DNA from: Panopea generosa
Lineage: Eukaryota > Mollusca > Bivalvia > Adapedonta > Hiatellidae
Length of the DNA: 64,000 bases
Direction of reading: 5' to 3'
Assembly (NCBI GenBank): GCA_029582155.1
Contig: CM055908.1
Location: forward strand, 17,607,906-17,671,905
The notes beneath the pieces were generated by a model. That model was given only the letters and a program-made list of their open reading frames with translations, did no database searches and had not been told where the DNA came from. Numbering within the stretch: the first letter of the stretch is position 1; each line of letters opens with the position of its first letter. This document shows positions 1 through 9,454 of the stretch, piece after piece. The translations under genes were made by a program, and so were the position numbers.

Positions 1-1237
1 TGTTAAGTTATTTGAAAATGAGATTTCGCGATATTTTACGTGAATATGTGAGCGTTCATTACATCTAAATCAGTTGCTTTTCGTTCTCTATATAAGTCCT
101 TGTTTATAATGACCTCAAAAGTTTGATCACTTATTGATTTAAGATTTTTTTTGTCAAACTATATACTGTAACATATGTAGACTGATGGAGAGCTGGTTTT
201 CATCCAATAACCTGTATGTCTGTGATGTATTAATAAGTTGTGGATTGACAACCGGTCTGTTTTGCTATTTGGATTTTTGACTGGCTGTCGGTGACCATGA
301 CAGGAGATGTACCAGAAGCTATAGACTGAATGTCAAATAGCTCCTTAGAGACATGCAATATGGTACACTACTGCCTGTCAAACATCAACACTTGTATCCT
401 TTGCTTTCACTGATGACACAAGTGTGTACACAATTATCTATAATGCAATGCCTGCACACCATTTTGGAACCTTAGAAAAACATTCGCTGATAAATGTTAG
501 TGTCTAAATAAAATAATATTATGCTTGTTTTATTTGTGTATTGCAAACTTTTACCTAATGATATAATAGTATTTTTTAAACTTAGTCTACAAAGATATAA
601 ATGAAGGTTTCATGTCAAAATACAAATTCATTCCAAAATGTAATATATATCAGTTGACTAATAATATTACAATTATGGATGAATTAACATTATTTGCTGA
701 TAAGATTAATTTAATCTCATTTTTTCACTCCACTAATATGCACTACCAAGAATTGATCGCTAGGATCAAGGATCGCAAGGTGCACATATTGTGTGACATC
801 ACATGAAAACGAAGGATTTAATTGTTTGTTAGTATATGACCTAGTTGGGGATCAAACTAACAACCACATGCAAGTGCAATAGTTATGATAGTTTATGTAT
901 TGTTGTTTTATTTAATTGAAACAGAAACATGTACTTGGTAAATAAATAACTTTATGCAGGTACTTTCTCTAAATTTTGGGTCAGTCACTTTGTCGTTGGT
1001 CCGTTGCGAATGGAGAACAATACCTGCTTCAAGTAAAACATCTCACTGAACTGCTTGAAAGTTAAGTTAATCAGTGAATCATTGATTCAAATACCTGTGG
1101 AAATTCCTTTGAAAACAAGGCTTCCTATAAAGAGGACATTTTTTAATCTTTTAAATCAAGATTTGTTTGCCTGCCATGGATAATTTACTTCTTTTTTTTC
1201 TTCTGCATAAATAACATTCTGTTTAACATTTTTATAG
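1..1237. other. Gene-free stretch, probable SPATA24 intron (5' part outside window)
   Basis: AT-rich sequence upstream of the first visible SPATA24 exon. I found no exon matching the N-terminal part of the protein here and no repeat that I recognise. The short open frame at 612-806 has no codon or motif signal. By position it should be intron, because the exon at 1238 starts in phase 0 with a normal acceptor and has no start codon. Confidence 0.5.
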
Positions 1238-1315
1238 GTATCTTGTCAGAATGACACTATCAGGGAGCAGTATGTGACGAGAGATCAATATGAGACTGAT
1301 GTCAGCAGGTTTCAG
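1238..1315 (+). CDS. SPATA24: SPATA24-like exon (first visible)
   Basis: This is the first visible coding exon of a gene split over five exons on this strand. It has 78 bases, 26 codons, phase 0 at both ends, the acceptor TTTATAG before it and the donor GTATGTG after it. It encodes a charged stretch containing REQYVTRDQYETDVSRFQ. The next exon encodes TDYVPKEQYEMAVSELE, so the two share the pattern YV-x3-QYE-x2-VS and look like a duplicated module. Vertebrate SPATA24, as I remember it, has a single such segment (FVSKEEF...) before its coiled coil. The protein is a small coiled-coil factor first described from testis. The start codon and N-terminal exon or exons are not in the window. The SPATA24 identity rests mainly on the three later exons. 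Confidence 0.72.
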
Positions 1316-1699
1316 GTATGTGACAAGAGATCAACATGGGACTCAAAATAGAGTTCCTGCATAAAATTGCTAAGTATGCTTGGACGTATAAAATGGTTGA
1401 GTTATTTAATTTTGATGGCAGTGTGATCCATAACATTGGTATTAAATTGATCAATAAATAATTGTTAAGGTAATAAATAAGTGTTTTTGATGAATAAATA
1501 GCACTTAATTAACATTCTTGATACAAAATTGGGTAATTTTGCTAAATAAATGTCAGAAAAGATACTGCACTGTATTCATACATATAGGGTTCTCCACAGG
1601 AAGGAATGCAAGCACTGGGGTATATCATACATAATACTTCTTTAACGTCCTTTGATTTTAACCTTAACTTTTGCTGGAGGTGCATGTTTCAGCCAAGTG

Positions 1700-1865
1700 T
1701 TTTTTGTTTTTAGTTTAGTTTGACAAGCTTGATTTAGAAAACTCAGAGTTTATATGAAACATTCTCAAGTCTGCTTCCTTGGTAGATGCAGTATTCAGTG
1801 TTTTTTTGAAAGGCATTGGGTCGAGCTGAGGAATGAACTCTCAGCCAACACTCCAGGCTTCTCCA
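1700..1865 (-). repeat. SINE-A copy, degenerate
   Basis: tRNA-derived SINE read on the minus strand, diverged. It shares the body words CTCAGAGTTTATATGAA and GGCATTGGGTCGAGCTG with the better copies at 37.4 and 43.0 kb. The tRNA-like head with its B-box is eroded here. It lies inside a SPATA24 intron. Confidence 0.6.
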
Positions 1866-2044
1866 TAGGTTTGAATGGCAGAAATGGTATGCCCCCAGCT
1901 CTTGAAATCTTCAACTGTATCTTTCAAAAGCTTATATGCCTTTAAGTTTTCATTTTTCTTAGCATATATTTTCTTATTTTATGCACAAAATCAAACATAC
2001 TTTTCCTGATTTATACCAATTTTACTGTTATAGATGTAAATCTA

Positions 2045-2175
2045 TTTTACTGAGTGCTCTACACAGCGCTTCAAAATGTTTTTGGGGCAGACCCTTGAAT
2101 GTGCGTGCTCTCACCCCAGCGCTTGAACTTCAACTTGTGGAGAACCATGCACTCTATCCACTACCCCTTTGTTAA
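2045..2175 (-). repeat. Degenerate tRNA-like SINE head
   Basis: On the minus strand the segment reads like a decayed tRNA-derived head: GTAGTGGATAGAGTGC resembles an A-box region, followed by a worn GTTCAAGCGC in the B-box position. It is probably a relic of SINE-A or a relative. The remaining intron up to 3007 shows nothing that I recognise. Confidence 0.35.
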
Positions 2176-3007
2176 AATGCTTCAGTGGACCCTTGATTTC
2201 ATTTCTATTATTCAAAGGGGGGTAACTGGTAAAGTTTGCTAAATTTTTCATGACACAAAGTGTATTATACAATCATGTACATTTGTATTTTAACTTGACC
2301 AGTTTTAATTGGTAGGAAATCTAAGCAACTGTCAATTTGTATTTTTAACGAATTATTCACAATATCAAAACAAGTGTGACACAATGAGTTTTGTAAAACT
2401 GTTGATGGCTTTTAAATATGAAGTTTTGGATAATAATACATGGAGATTAATATTTCAATATAGTTATGCATTTATCGGGATAAGATTGAGTACTTTTTGA
2501 ACAAAACAGAAAAATTATATTTTTTAGACTTGAGCATCATAGCTCATCGTCATATACAAACATTTTTAATGCATGTAGTGTGATGGTTACAATATTATAC
2601 ATACCAGTAGTTCTAAATCAATATTGGTGAGTGTGGTTTTAAACAAAATCATATTGCAAAATCTAGTAATAATAGTATTTCGTCAAGCAATATTAGTATA
2701 TAAATAATCATGGTATGTTAATTAACATAATTTATGTATGTGAATTGTTGTACACAATTTATCAGATTGTTTCTGCATTTGAAAGCGTTTGTCCAATATG
2801 ATACTAATTTTGTTAACAACGATTTTCGGTTTGTATTTAATAGTCTATAAACTTTACCATACTCGGTAGTCTTGTGTAATATGTTGGTATATATTCATAT
2901 TTTATTTGATTGTAGATAGGTAAATTGATTTCAACATTGCCATTGTGTCCTTTTAAATCAATATAAAACATAAAAATAAGATCACCATATGAAATTATCT
3001 CTTTCAG

Positions 3008-3070
3008 ACGAGTCTAACAACTGACTATGTACCAAAGGAGCAGTATGAAATGGCAGTGTCTGAACTTGAG
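3008..3070 (+). CDS. SPATA24: SPATA24-like exon (second visible)
   Basis: 63 bases, 21 codons, phase 0 on both sides, acceptor CTCTTTCAG and donor GTAAAGTG. It encodes TSLTTDYVPKEQYEMAVSEL followed by E, and continues in the next exon with EEKIEHVQTK. This matches the vertebrate SPATA24 order FVSKEEF...VEEKAAHAKTK as I remember it, with the same spacing. It begins the long coiled coil. The previous exon looks like a diverged duplicate of this one. Confidence is high that this is coding, because frame, both splice sites and family match agree. Confidence 0.82.
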
Positions 3071-3149
3071 GTAAAGTGCACGCGAAAATGAGCGTCTGTA
3101 ACTTTCAACTTTCTTTCTTTGTTCACATCATGATAAACGTTACCTCAGC

Positions 3150-3322
3150 CTTGCTAGATAAAGCACATGGTCCAGTGGTAGAGTATTGGATCCATGATAG
3201 GAGGGTCTTTGAGCAGGACACTTTTTCACAAATGCTTAATACTAGTTCTAGCCAGGACAACTTTGAGTGAGATTTGTATAAGATGTTTTAACTTGTTTCA
3301 TAATCAAAGTGTAATATAAGTT
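3150..3322 (+). repeat. SINE-C copy
   Basis: tRNA-derived SINE on the plus strand. The head GGTCCAGTGGTAGAG resembles an A-box. The body contains GAGCAGGACACTTTTTCACA and a tail ACTTGTTTCATAATCAAAGT. The same element recurs at 5.0 kb (plus) and 48.3 kb (minus). The middle of the head is deleted relative to the 5.0 kb copy. Confidence 0.7.
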
Positions 3323-3324
3323 TA

Positions 3325-3515
3325 TACTAATTTTGTTTTTGTTTGATTGCAAAGAAAGCTCAAAGCTTATATAAATTGCTCTTGAATCTCTTCCTGGATA
3401 GAACCAGTACTGAGTGTTGTTATTTGAGAGGCATCAAAATGAGCTGGAATCGAACCTGCAACCACTGGCGCGTGTGACCAACACCGTATTAACTACATTA
3501 CTGAACAACTTCTTT
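3325..3515 (-). repeat. SINE-A copy
   Basis: Minus-strand tRNA-derived SINE directly next to the SINE-C copy. It shows the shared body (GAAAGCTCAAAGCTTATAT, then GAGAGGCATC) and a head reading GGTTGCAGGTTCGATTCC on the minus strand, a good B-box. The rest of the intron, from 3516 to 4387, holds nothing else that I recognise. Confidence 0.75.
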
Positions 3516-4387
3516 TGTCTATTATGAAGCTATGTGGCTTGTCTTCTATACTTCCTTTCATTTCTTATGATACTTCATCAGTTATCCTTAGTTAAAAAAA
3601 AACAGACATCAAAATTGTTTTTTGAAAAAAGTGTTTTATTATAAAGTACATATTACCATATCTAAATAGCATAAAAATCCTACATGGGTTTGTGTTTGTC
3701 TAAGGGATAACTGTTTTGGTGAAATGGCTATCCCAAACTTAGATTTTTTTATCTGATTGGAAAAAGTCATAAAAGAACCTTTTTTTACATACTGTACACA
3801 TTGGATATTGTTTGATTTATTTTAAATTATTATTATGTATTTTTACTGAGATCGCATTTAAGATATAAAACAAGGTTTCTTCATATTTTTATTTAAATCA
3901 CATCATAGATGGTTCAAATGTCACTGCACAAGAATTTCATCTCAGTCCAAGGATGAGATAGAAATACCTGTTCCTGGTCAAAATGCAGATATCTTTATCC
4001 AGTTTGCAAGAGTAGCTAGTCGAACCACATTTTTCTACAGCCCCTTCCTTTGGTTTCACCAGCATTTTTAAGTAAATGTTTAACATACCGCACACAGACA
4101 AGTTTTTAGTCTGGTTCCAATAAAGTTTCACTTTGGAATATCAAATTTGCCCACAGAATGGATACAGTTGAAAAGCAGCTAACATTTTTAAGTATCTAAG
4201 TAAAACTTAAGGGAAATGTTGGTGGAACAGAAGTCTAATATTATTGTGCAATTAATCTCTGTTTTACATATTATTTTTTTTACTCTAATTATGTTATACA
4301 ACAGTTGCCTTGTTTTGTGAATAGATTGTTATTGTTCATTCATTTCCATTAGAAGATAACATGGCCAGAAAGATATAGAAATTACGA

Positions 4388-4672
4388 TTGATTGATTGAT
4401 TGAATATTTAGCATAATTTCTATGCCATCGAGGACTAACAGATGATCAGTTAACCTAACCACTGAATTCTGGGATCTTAAAATGTTAACCAATATTCTAG
4501 CATACCCCATCTTCGCAAGTAACTGATAACTTTCCCACTTGTATCAGCAGTGAGAGACGATGTGGTATATCAGTCACCATGGAGACTGTTGCCGTGTGGG
4601 GATTAGAACTCACATCCACTGGATTGATAGTCAGATGCCTTACTCATGACTGAGCTAATCGAGCCTGACTAG
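4388..4672 (-). repeat. SINE-B copy, near full length
   Basis: Reverse complement of the element at 63.59-63.89 kb. On the minus strand it begins with a tRNA-like head (AGCTCAGTCATGAGTAAGGC, then a B-box like GAGTTCTAATCCCC), continues through a body with CATGGTGACTGATATACCAC, and ends in an ATTG-type simple tail (GATTGATTGATTG at the left edge on the plus strand). The length of about 285 bp and the tail suggest a nearly complete copy, 64 bp before a coding exon. Confidence 0.78.
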
Positions 4673-4736
4673 AAATTACAAGGAATAAGTATTAAACTCA
4701 AGCACATTAAGTTTTGATTTTGTATCTTTTGATCAG

Positions 4737-4867
4737 GAGGAAAAGATAGAGCATGTACAGACGAAGGTTCGGTTAAAAGAAGTGACTGAAAAACTGGAGC
4801 TGGCATTTGAAGAAATGGACAATCTAAAACAACTACTGGAAAAAGACAGAAAATCACACGAAAAAAT
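4737..4867 (+). CDS. SPATA24: SPATA24-like exon (third visible, coiled coil)
   Basis: 131 bases, entered in phase 0 and left after two bases of a codon (AT), with acceptor GATCAG and donor GTATGTTT. It encodes 43 residues beginning EEKIEHVQTKVRLKEVTEKL and ending LLEKDRKSHEK, a strong heptad-like coiled coil rich in E, K and L. This aligns without gaps, from memory, with the SPATA24 stretch VEEKAAHAKTKVLLAKEEEK and onward to LEKEKLAFEKA. The next exon supplies the G that completes ATG (Met). The phase agreement across a 3.2 kb intron is good evidence that the joined gene model is right. Confidence 0.88.
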
Positions 4868-5007
4868 GTATGTTTATCATCATCACGTAGTGCGTACTGG
4901 GTAGTTGCTGCTCGTTTATATATCTCATGAAAGTCCCATTTGCTCCAGATAATACACTAATTATCCTTTATATGGTCCCACCATTGGAAGATTTGTGAAG
5001 GGGCAGT

Positions 5008-5215
5008 TAGTGTGGAGCCCGTGGTCCCGTGGTAGAGAACCGAACCCATGATCGGTAGGTCGTGGGTTAGATCCTCTGCCACGGCTATATGTGGTGTCCT
5101 TGAGCAAAACACTTTTCCACATATGCTTAGTACTGGTTCTTACCAGGAAGACTTCGAACGTGATTTGCCTAAGTTGTAAGAACTTGTTTCACAATCTAAG
5201 TAAAATAAAAAAGTT
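5008..5215 (+). repeat. SINE-C copy, good
   Basis: Plus-strand tRNA-derived SINE with both internal promoter boxes visible: CCGTGGTAGAG in the A-box position and GTGGGTTAGATCC in the B-box position. The body CTTGAGCAAAACACTTTTCC is shared with the copies at 3.2 and 48.3 kb, and it ends in an A-rich tail. It is the best reference copy of SINE-C here. Confidence 0.8.
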
Positions 5216-5429
5216 TAAAAAAAGTGTTACCTCTGTCTGGTGTCTGTCTGGTGAAGAATTGTAAAGGGCCATTAAGTGTTACCTGTCTCGTGTTGTGACG
5301 CTGGAACTTCCAATGACATGACAGATACAAAATTGATGAAATAAATATTATAAATTATATTATTTGACTTCAAGATAATCATGTTAATTAAATTCAAATT
5401 ATTGTAATATTGTAAAATAATTCATGGCT

Positions 5430-5590
5430 TATTTATGGTTCACATAGAAAATTCCTGCTCTTGGGGTAACTGTTCCAGTCTAATTCATGCCAAAACAGTT
5501 GTCCCTCGGGGCGGAATCAAAACCTCAAACCCATGTTAGATTCTTATAAACACACATCCAAGATATCCCTGCCAGGGGAAAGAAAAAAAC
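5430..5590 (+). repeat. Dispersed repeat, copy 1 (pair with 61.6 kb)
   Basis: The words AGAAAATTCCTGCTCTTGGG, TAACTGTT and CTCGGGGCGGAA are shared, in order, with 61.60-61.67 kb, which has AGAAAATCCCGACCCTTGGG, TAACTGTT and CCCGGGACGAAA. Both copies continue into CTTATAA-containing sequence. This is an unclassified interspersed family with no visible terminal repeats. Confidence 0.6.
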
Positions 5591-5696
5591 ATTAAACCTT
5601 AAACAATCCATATCATATATTAATCAAAATTGATCTTGGGCATAGCGGTACATCTCAGTTTAGTGTACACACAGTTGCATTTTGCTCTATGCTCCA

Positions 5697-6290
5697 TTTA
5701 AAATAAGGTCTAGTATATCGATGGTAAAAAAAAATCTACGTAGAAAGAAAAGTTAAATTTGTTTTTTTTTATAGCAGGAATGTATCTGCTTATAAAACTG
5801 CACAATAACTGTTGGGTTGACTAGCTTGTTTTTTAGCTCACCAGACGAAGTCCAAGGAGAGCTATTGTCATGACCCTGGCATTGTCATCGGTGTCGTCTG
5901 TAGACACCACGGTTAAACTTTTGCGTTTAAGTTTAACATATCTATGCAACCACTCATTGGATGTGAATGAAACTTTGCATGTGTCTTCACCATCATCAAT
6001 GGAACACACAGAGACAAGAACCATAACTCTGGATTGCATTTTGGCACAGTTATGGCCCTTTTTGGACTTAGACACCCAGAAGCGAGCTTTGTTGGTCTTC
6101 TGACAACTCTAGTTTAATGATAGTGTAGTGACAATCTTATGTTCTGTATAAAATAAGATCTGTGATTTCCATGGTAAAAATATTTTGACATAGAAAAGTG
6201 TTGAAAGTGTTTATTCCCAACAGCATGAATGTATCTGATTATAGAATTGCACAATAACAGGGGAGTTGACCAGCTTGTTTTTTTTAAAGA
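5697..6290 (+). repeat. Two ~145 bp direct repeats around an inserted element
   Basis: Positions 5697-5836 and 6148-6290 are diverged direct repeats: both contain AAAATAAGRTCT, ATGGTAAAAA, GAATGTATCTG, TGCACAATAAC and GACYAGCTTGTTTT in the same order. Between them lies a GC-richer segment (5836-6125) that starts AGCTCACCAGACGAAG and contains CATAACTCTGGATTGC and GTTATGGCCC. I know that segment's style from dispersed repeats of molluscan genomes. It shows weak open frames on both strands, which I do not regard as genes. Confidence 0.6.
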
Positions 6291-6356
6291 AAAACAGTGA
6301 AGTAATTCTTTAATAACAAAGTCCTCATGTGGTCAAAATACATCCATCGCCATCAG

Positions 6357-6588
6357 TTAACCCATTACTTCATATTGACGCCTTTGGACACCTCTAATAT
6401 AGATGCCTTTGGACACCTCTAATACAGAAGGCTTTTGAATTATTGGGTGAATTATGTTAATATTAACTGACAGAGTAGAAAAAAATGCAGGAAGTGTTCA
6501 GATTGCTCATCACGAGCAATCTGAACTCTTCCTGCACTGTTTTCAAAGACCTTCTGTGATAGGTGCGGGAAATTGAGTAAAGGGTTAA
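6357..6588. mobile_element. piggyBac-like MITE, copy 1
   Basis: Flanked by TTAA on both sides, with outer ends reading CCCATTACTTCATA and GAGTAAAGGG, the worn inverted ends of a family with three other copies here. It includes an internal palindrome: TGCAGGAAGTGTTCAGATTG is mirrored by CAATCTGAACTCTTCCTGCA. The 25-28 bp segment CCTTTGGACACCTCTAATA is duplicated in tandem, as in the copy at 49.1 kb. It has no coding capacity. TTAA target sites with CCC ends are typical of the piggyBac superfamily. Confidence 0.85.
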
Positions 6589-7149
6589 AATCCAATAAAA
6601 GTTACTGTTTTTAACACCAGTGACGTCTTAGTGCAGTATATACTATGCCAGCTTTTACTCATCTGCAGCAAGAAATCACAGTCGCTGTGAGACCTTTTGA
6701 AGAGATTTCCAACCAAATTACATAGGTTTTGGGGAGCGAATCGTGTTACTTTCACTGAAATAGGGATGCAGCTGTTTAGTGAGATGAAATGTGTCCAAAA
6801 TGTAGGCATACATTTGAACAGTTTCCTGAAGTTTTAAATGGATGCTTTATATCTAATATATATATTTCTCACTTTTATTTGTTATGAATAAAATATTTGT
6901 AAAATTAGTTTTAATTTTAGAGGATAAGATTTCAATACTTTACTGTATTTAATTTCCCATCAGTCTGTTTTATTACATGAAATATGCATGCCAATGCTTA
7001 AGCTATGAAATTGCTTTATTTGAACTTGTATACACTTCACCATCTGTATTGTATATGACTGAAACATCTCAGATAAAAAAAAAATAACAGCACATTTTAG
7101 GCCACAATCTCTGTGAGGTTGAAATATGACATTACGTCTCATTATAAAA

Positions 7150-7300
7150 ACATGTATATAAATAGATATCCTTGTGGCAATACGGATCAGTGAGTATAAT
7201 TATATATATATATATAGGCAATAAGGTATAAATATTGGGAAAAAATGTTTTTAGACAATTTTAAAATTTGGAAAAAACTGGATATAGTTCCTTTTGAAAT
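7150..7300 (+). repeat. Dispersed repeat (pair with 18.14 kb) with TA microsatellite
   Basis: AATAGATATCCTTGTGGCAA followed by TACGG recurs at 18.14 kb as AATAGATATCCTTTTGACAA plus TACGG. Both copies go on to a shared TTTTAAAATTTGGAAAAAA-like segment. In this copy a (TA)n run sits at 7200-7216. It is an unclassified old interspersed repeat. Confidence 0.5.
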
Positions 7301-7395
7301 CGGAGCTAATTTCTAAGAGGTGTTTGTCCAGGGGTTATGAGTTTGGATCCGGTTCTCCTGAAAGGTATTTTGTTAGACGTATGATTCTCCTTATC

Positions 7396-7396
<1 letters not shown>

Positions 7397-7430
<34 letters not shown>

Positions 7431-7433
7431 ACA
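7397..7433. repeat. (TA)n/(CA)n microsatellite
   Basis: A pure run of alternating TA followed by a short CACACA run. The open frame spanning 7294-7512 simply reads through it. From 7434 to 8045 I see no repeat or exon. Confidence 0.9.
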
Positions 7434-8045
7434 TTGCATCTTATTGTCTTTTGTCTCTCACTACTGTTTCAAGTGTGAAAGTTATCAGTCTTGCAGAGAT
7501 CTGTATGTATGAGTACTGGTTAACTTGCAAGAGTGATTAAGTTAACAAATTGTCTGTTTTAGCAGCTGATGGCATAAAATGATGTGAAATATTCAAACAA
7601 AACGACTAAAGAATTGATGTTGATAACTTTAAATGGCTTTATTTGGCATGATCTCTTTTACTATACATGTATATGACAGATATAGGTTACATTGTATGTT
7701 TGTTTATTATGGATATAATGTTAATTTCAAAAGACTAATAGAGAACAAAAGAAGAATTTATGCATTCATATAGACAACATAGTCACAAACATTCAGTCAT
7801 CATGGCGTAGCCTAGCATCACCAGAATATTAGAAGGCTTCTATTACTACTCGGTATCCTTGAAATTCTAGATCAAGGGAGGGGATGGCACTGAACAGTAA
7901 ATGAAAGTATAATAGGGTGGGCAAAAATGAATGGGTATTTGAAAGTCTTAAAGAAGAGAATGAAGCGTAACATTTAGTAAAGAAAACAAAGGAGGTGTAT
8001 AATAATGATAAAATGCTATATTATATAGAATACTAAATATTGCAG

Positions 8046-8116
8046 GAGCAGCACATTAAAGAGCAAGACAATGCAGGAGACATCGAAGAACATGAAACTT
8101 CATTCAAAATGTTCAG
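8046..8116 (+). CDS. SPATA24: SPATA24-like exon (fourth visible)
   Basis: 71 bases, entered after two bases of a codon and left after one, with acceptor ATATTGCAG and donor GTATAAAG. In the frame imposed by the previous exon it reads MSSTLKSKTMQETSKNMKLH followed by SKCS. This matches the remembered SPATA24 run ALSSVKSKVLQESSKKDQL, then ITKCN, almost position by position. Other frames are open too, but only this one satisfies the phases of both neighbours. The last 23 bases and the donor are the first unit of a 40 bp minisatellite that continues into the intron (see the next entry). Confidence 0.85.
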
Positions 8117-8241
8117 GTATAAAGTATAAGTTTGAAACTTCCGTCAAAATGTTCATGTATTAAGTATAAATAGAAACTTCCGTCAAAATGTTCATGTATT
8201 AAGTACAAGTTTGAAACATCTGTAAAAATGTTCAGATATAT
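8094..8241 (+). repeat. 40 bp minisatellite spanning an exon end and its splice donor
   Basis: Four units start at 8094, 8134, 8173 and 8213 with GAAACTTC/GAAACATC, each followed by CAAAATGTTCA or a variant and then GTAT or AGATAT. Unit 1 is the coding end of the SPATA24 exon and its donor (TTCAG|GTATAAAG). Units 2 and 3 carry TTCATGTATTAAG, a weaker potential donor. Duplication therefore copied exon plus donor sequence into the intron. Confidence 0.85.
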
Positions 8242-8534
8242 ATATATTTTTTTTTAAACAACTTTTGGTTCATTTGGATGAATATTACTAATTTTATGAA
8301 TAATTGTTAGTTGATGACGATTTTTTGTGAAATGCACCTCGGGCACTTACGATGCCTTTAAGTCATGCAGGGTGGTGGTGAAGGGAATATTTTTTGCAGC
8401 TCATGTCAGAGGTTGCAAGCGCAGTCTCATATTGAACTGATGACATCCCAAAAACAACACCATCACTGGTTCTACCCAAGAGACGGACTCGAGTTCTATC
8501 GACATGATCTTCAGCCTAAATATAAATCACATAC

Positions 8535-8720
8535 ATCGTGTAAACAGATATGAATATCGACCTCATCATCAGACAAGAGATGAATACAGAATGACAATGA
8601 GATGTAATGTTGTATATCAATAATCATTGAGACTGTGGCCAGATGGAGATTCAAACTCACAACCACTAGATTGATTGTCAGATGGCTACCGACTGAACTA
8701 TCCAGGCTCTTGTTTTAACC
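8535..8720 (-). repeat. SINE-B copy, truncated
   Basis: Minus-strand tRNA-derived head and part of the body. It matches the 4.4 kb copy through GAGACTGTGGCCA, then a B-box (minus strand GTGAGTTTGAATCTCC), then CTGACAATCAATC. The 3' simple tail is missing. Confidence 0.7.
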
Positions 8721-8951
8721 AACATTCATTTAAATACTTAAAACTTAAATCTATGAAAATCAGTCGGATGGTCATCATTTTAGACTGGTTCCAATAAAAT
8801 TACATATGGCTTCACTGATATTGAATATATAATAGATAGTCAATATTAAGTTTTTAATTATTTAAGTAAAATGTTGGTGAAACAAAAGCCAGCTCTAGGT
8901 CCAATATAAATTCCAATATTATTTACATAGATTCTATAATATGTATTACAG

Positions 8952-9187
8952 AGATTACAGGGCAATGTGAGCGTCAGGAGGACATTTTACAGGCCAAGAA
9001 TCTGGAGATAAAGAGTCTAGAGAGGAGGTTGAAATCTCAGTCTGACCTGTACAGGAAGGAGATCAGTGAGGCTGACATTGAGAAGAAACAACAACGTTAC
9101 ATCGCCCAGATGATCGAGGAACAAGAACGGAAAAAATCAAAGGTATCTCACCAAGCAGTACCAAAAACTAAGTCTAATAAAAGATGA
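8952..9187 (+). CDS. SPATA24: SPATA24-like terminal exon with stop
   Basis: 236 bases. The acceptor is TATTACAG; two bases complete a Glu codon, then 77 codons run to TGA at 9185-9187. It reads ITGQCERQEDILQAKNLEIK, then SLERRLKSQSDLYRKEISEA, and near the end QQRYIAQMIEEQERKKSK, followed by a short basic tail. This aligns with the remembered SPATA24 C-terminus (KCNEIESHIIKQEDIL, later ESYMAQVLDQKHKK) and explains the choice of the first AG acceptor over two later ones. The five visible exons give 192 codons, close to the roughly 205 of the vertebrate protein. An alternative donor (AAG|GTATCT at 9143) could link to a further exon, but the read-through tail is also basic, as in vertebrates. I see no AATAAA close by; ATTAAA near 9537 is a possible signal. 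Confidence 0.9.
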
Positions 9188-9255
9188 CGAATATAAGATT
9201 GTTAAGAATACATTCCAGCTTCCCGAGTCGTTATTATCAAAATCTGACAGCAGCT

Positions 9256-9454
9256 TTAACCCTTTACTTCATATAGACGCCTTTGGACACCTCTGATATA
9301 GAAGGTTTTTGAATTAATGTGTGAATTATGTTTATATTAACTGACAGAGTGGAAAACAGTGCAGGAAGTGTTTGTTACGAGCAATCTGAATTCTTCCTGC
9401 ACTATTTTCTCTGATTGGTGCGGGAAAACGCTTCTATATGAAGTAAAGGGTTAA
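9256..9454. mobile_element. piggyBac-like MITE, copy 2
   Basis: TTAA on both sides, with clean inverted ends: CCCTTTACTTCATATAGA at the left and TATATGAAGTAAAGGG at the right. The internal palindrome is partly deleted on its left arm (GCAGGAAGTGTTTGTTACGA). The GCCTTTGGACACC segment occurs once. It sits 68 bases after the SPATA24 stop codon, so it is probably in the 3'UTR. Confidence 0.9.

Noticed and set aside
5833-6103. Overlapping 77-80 codon frames on both strands
   Set aside because: They fall in a dispersed repeat, are both open, and have no family motif.
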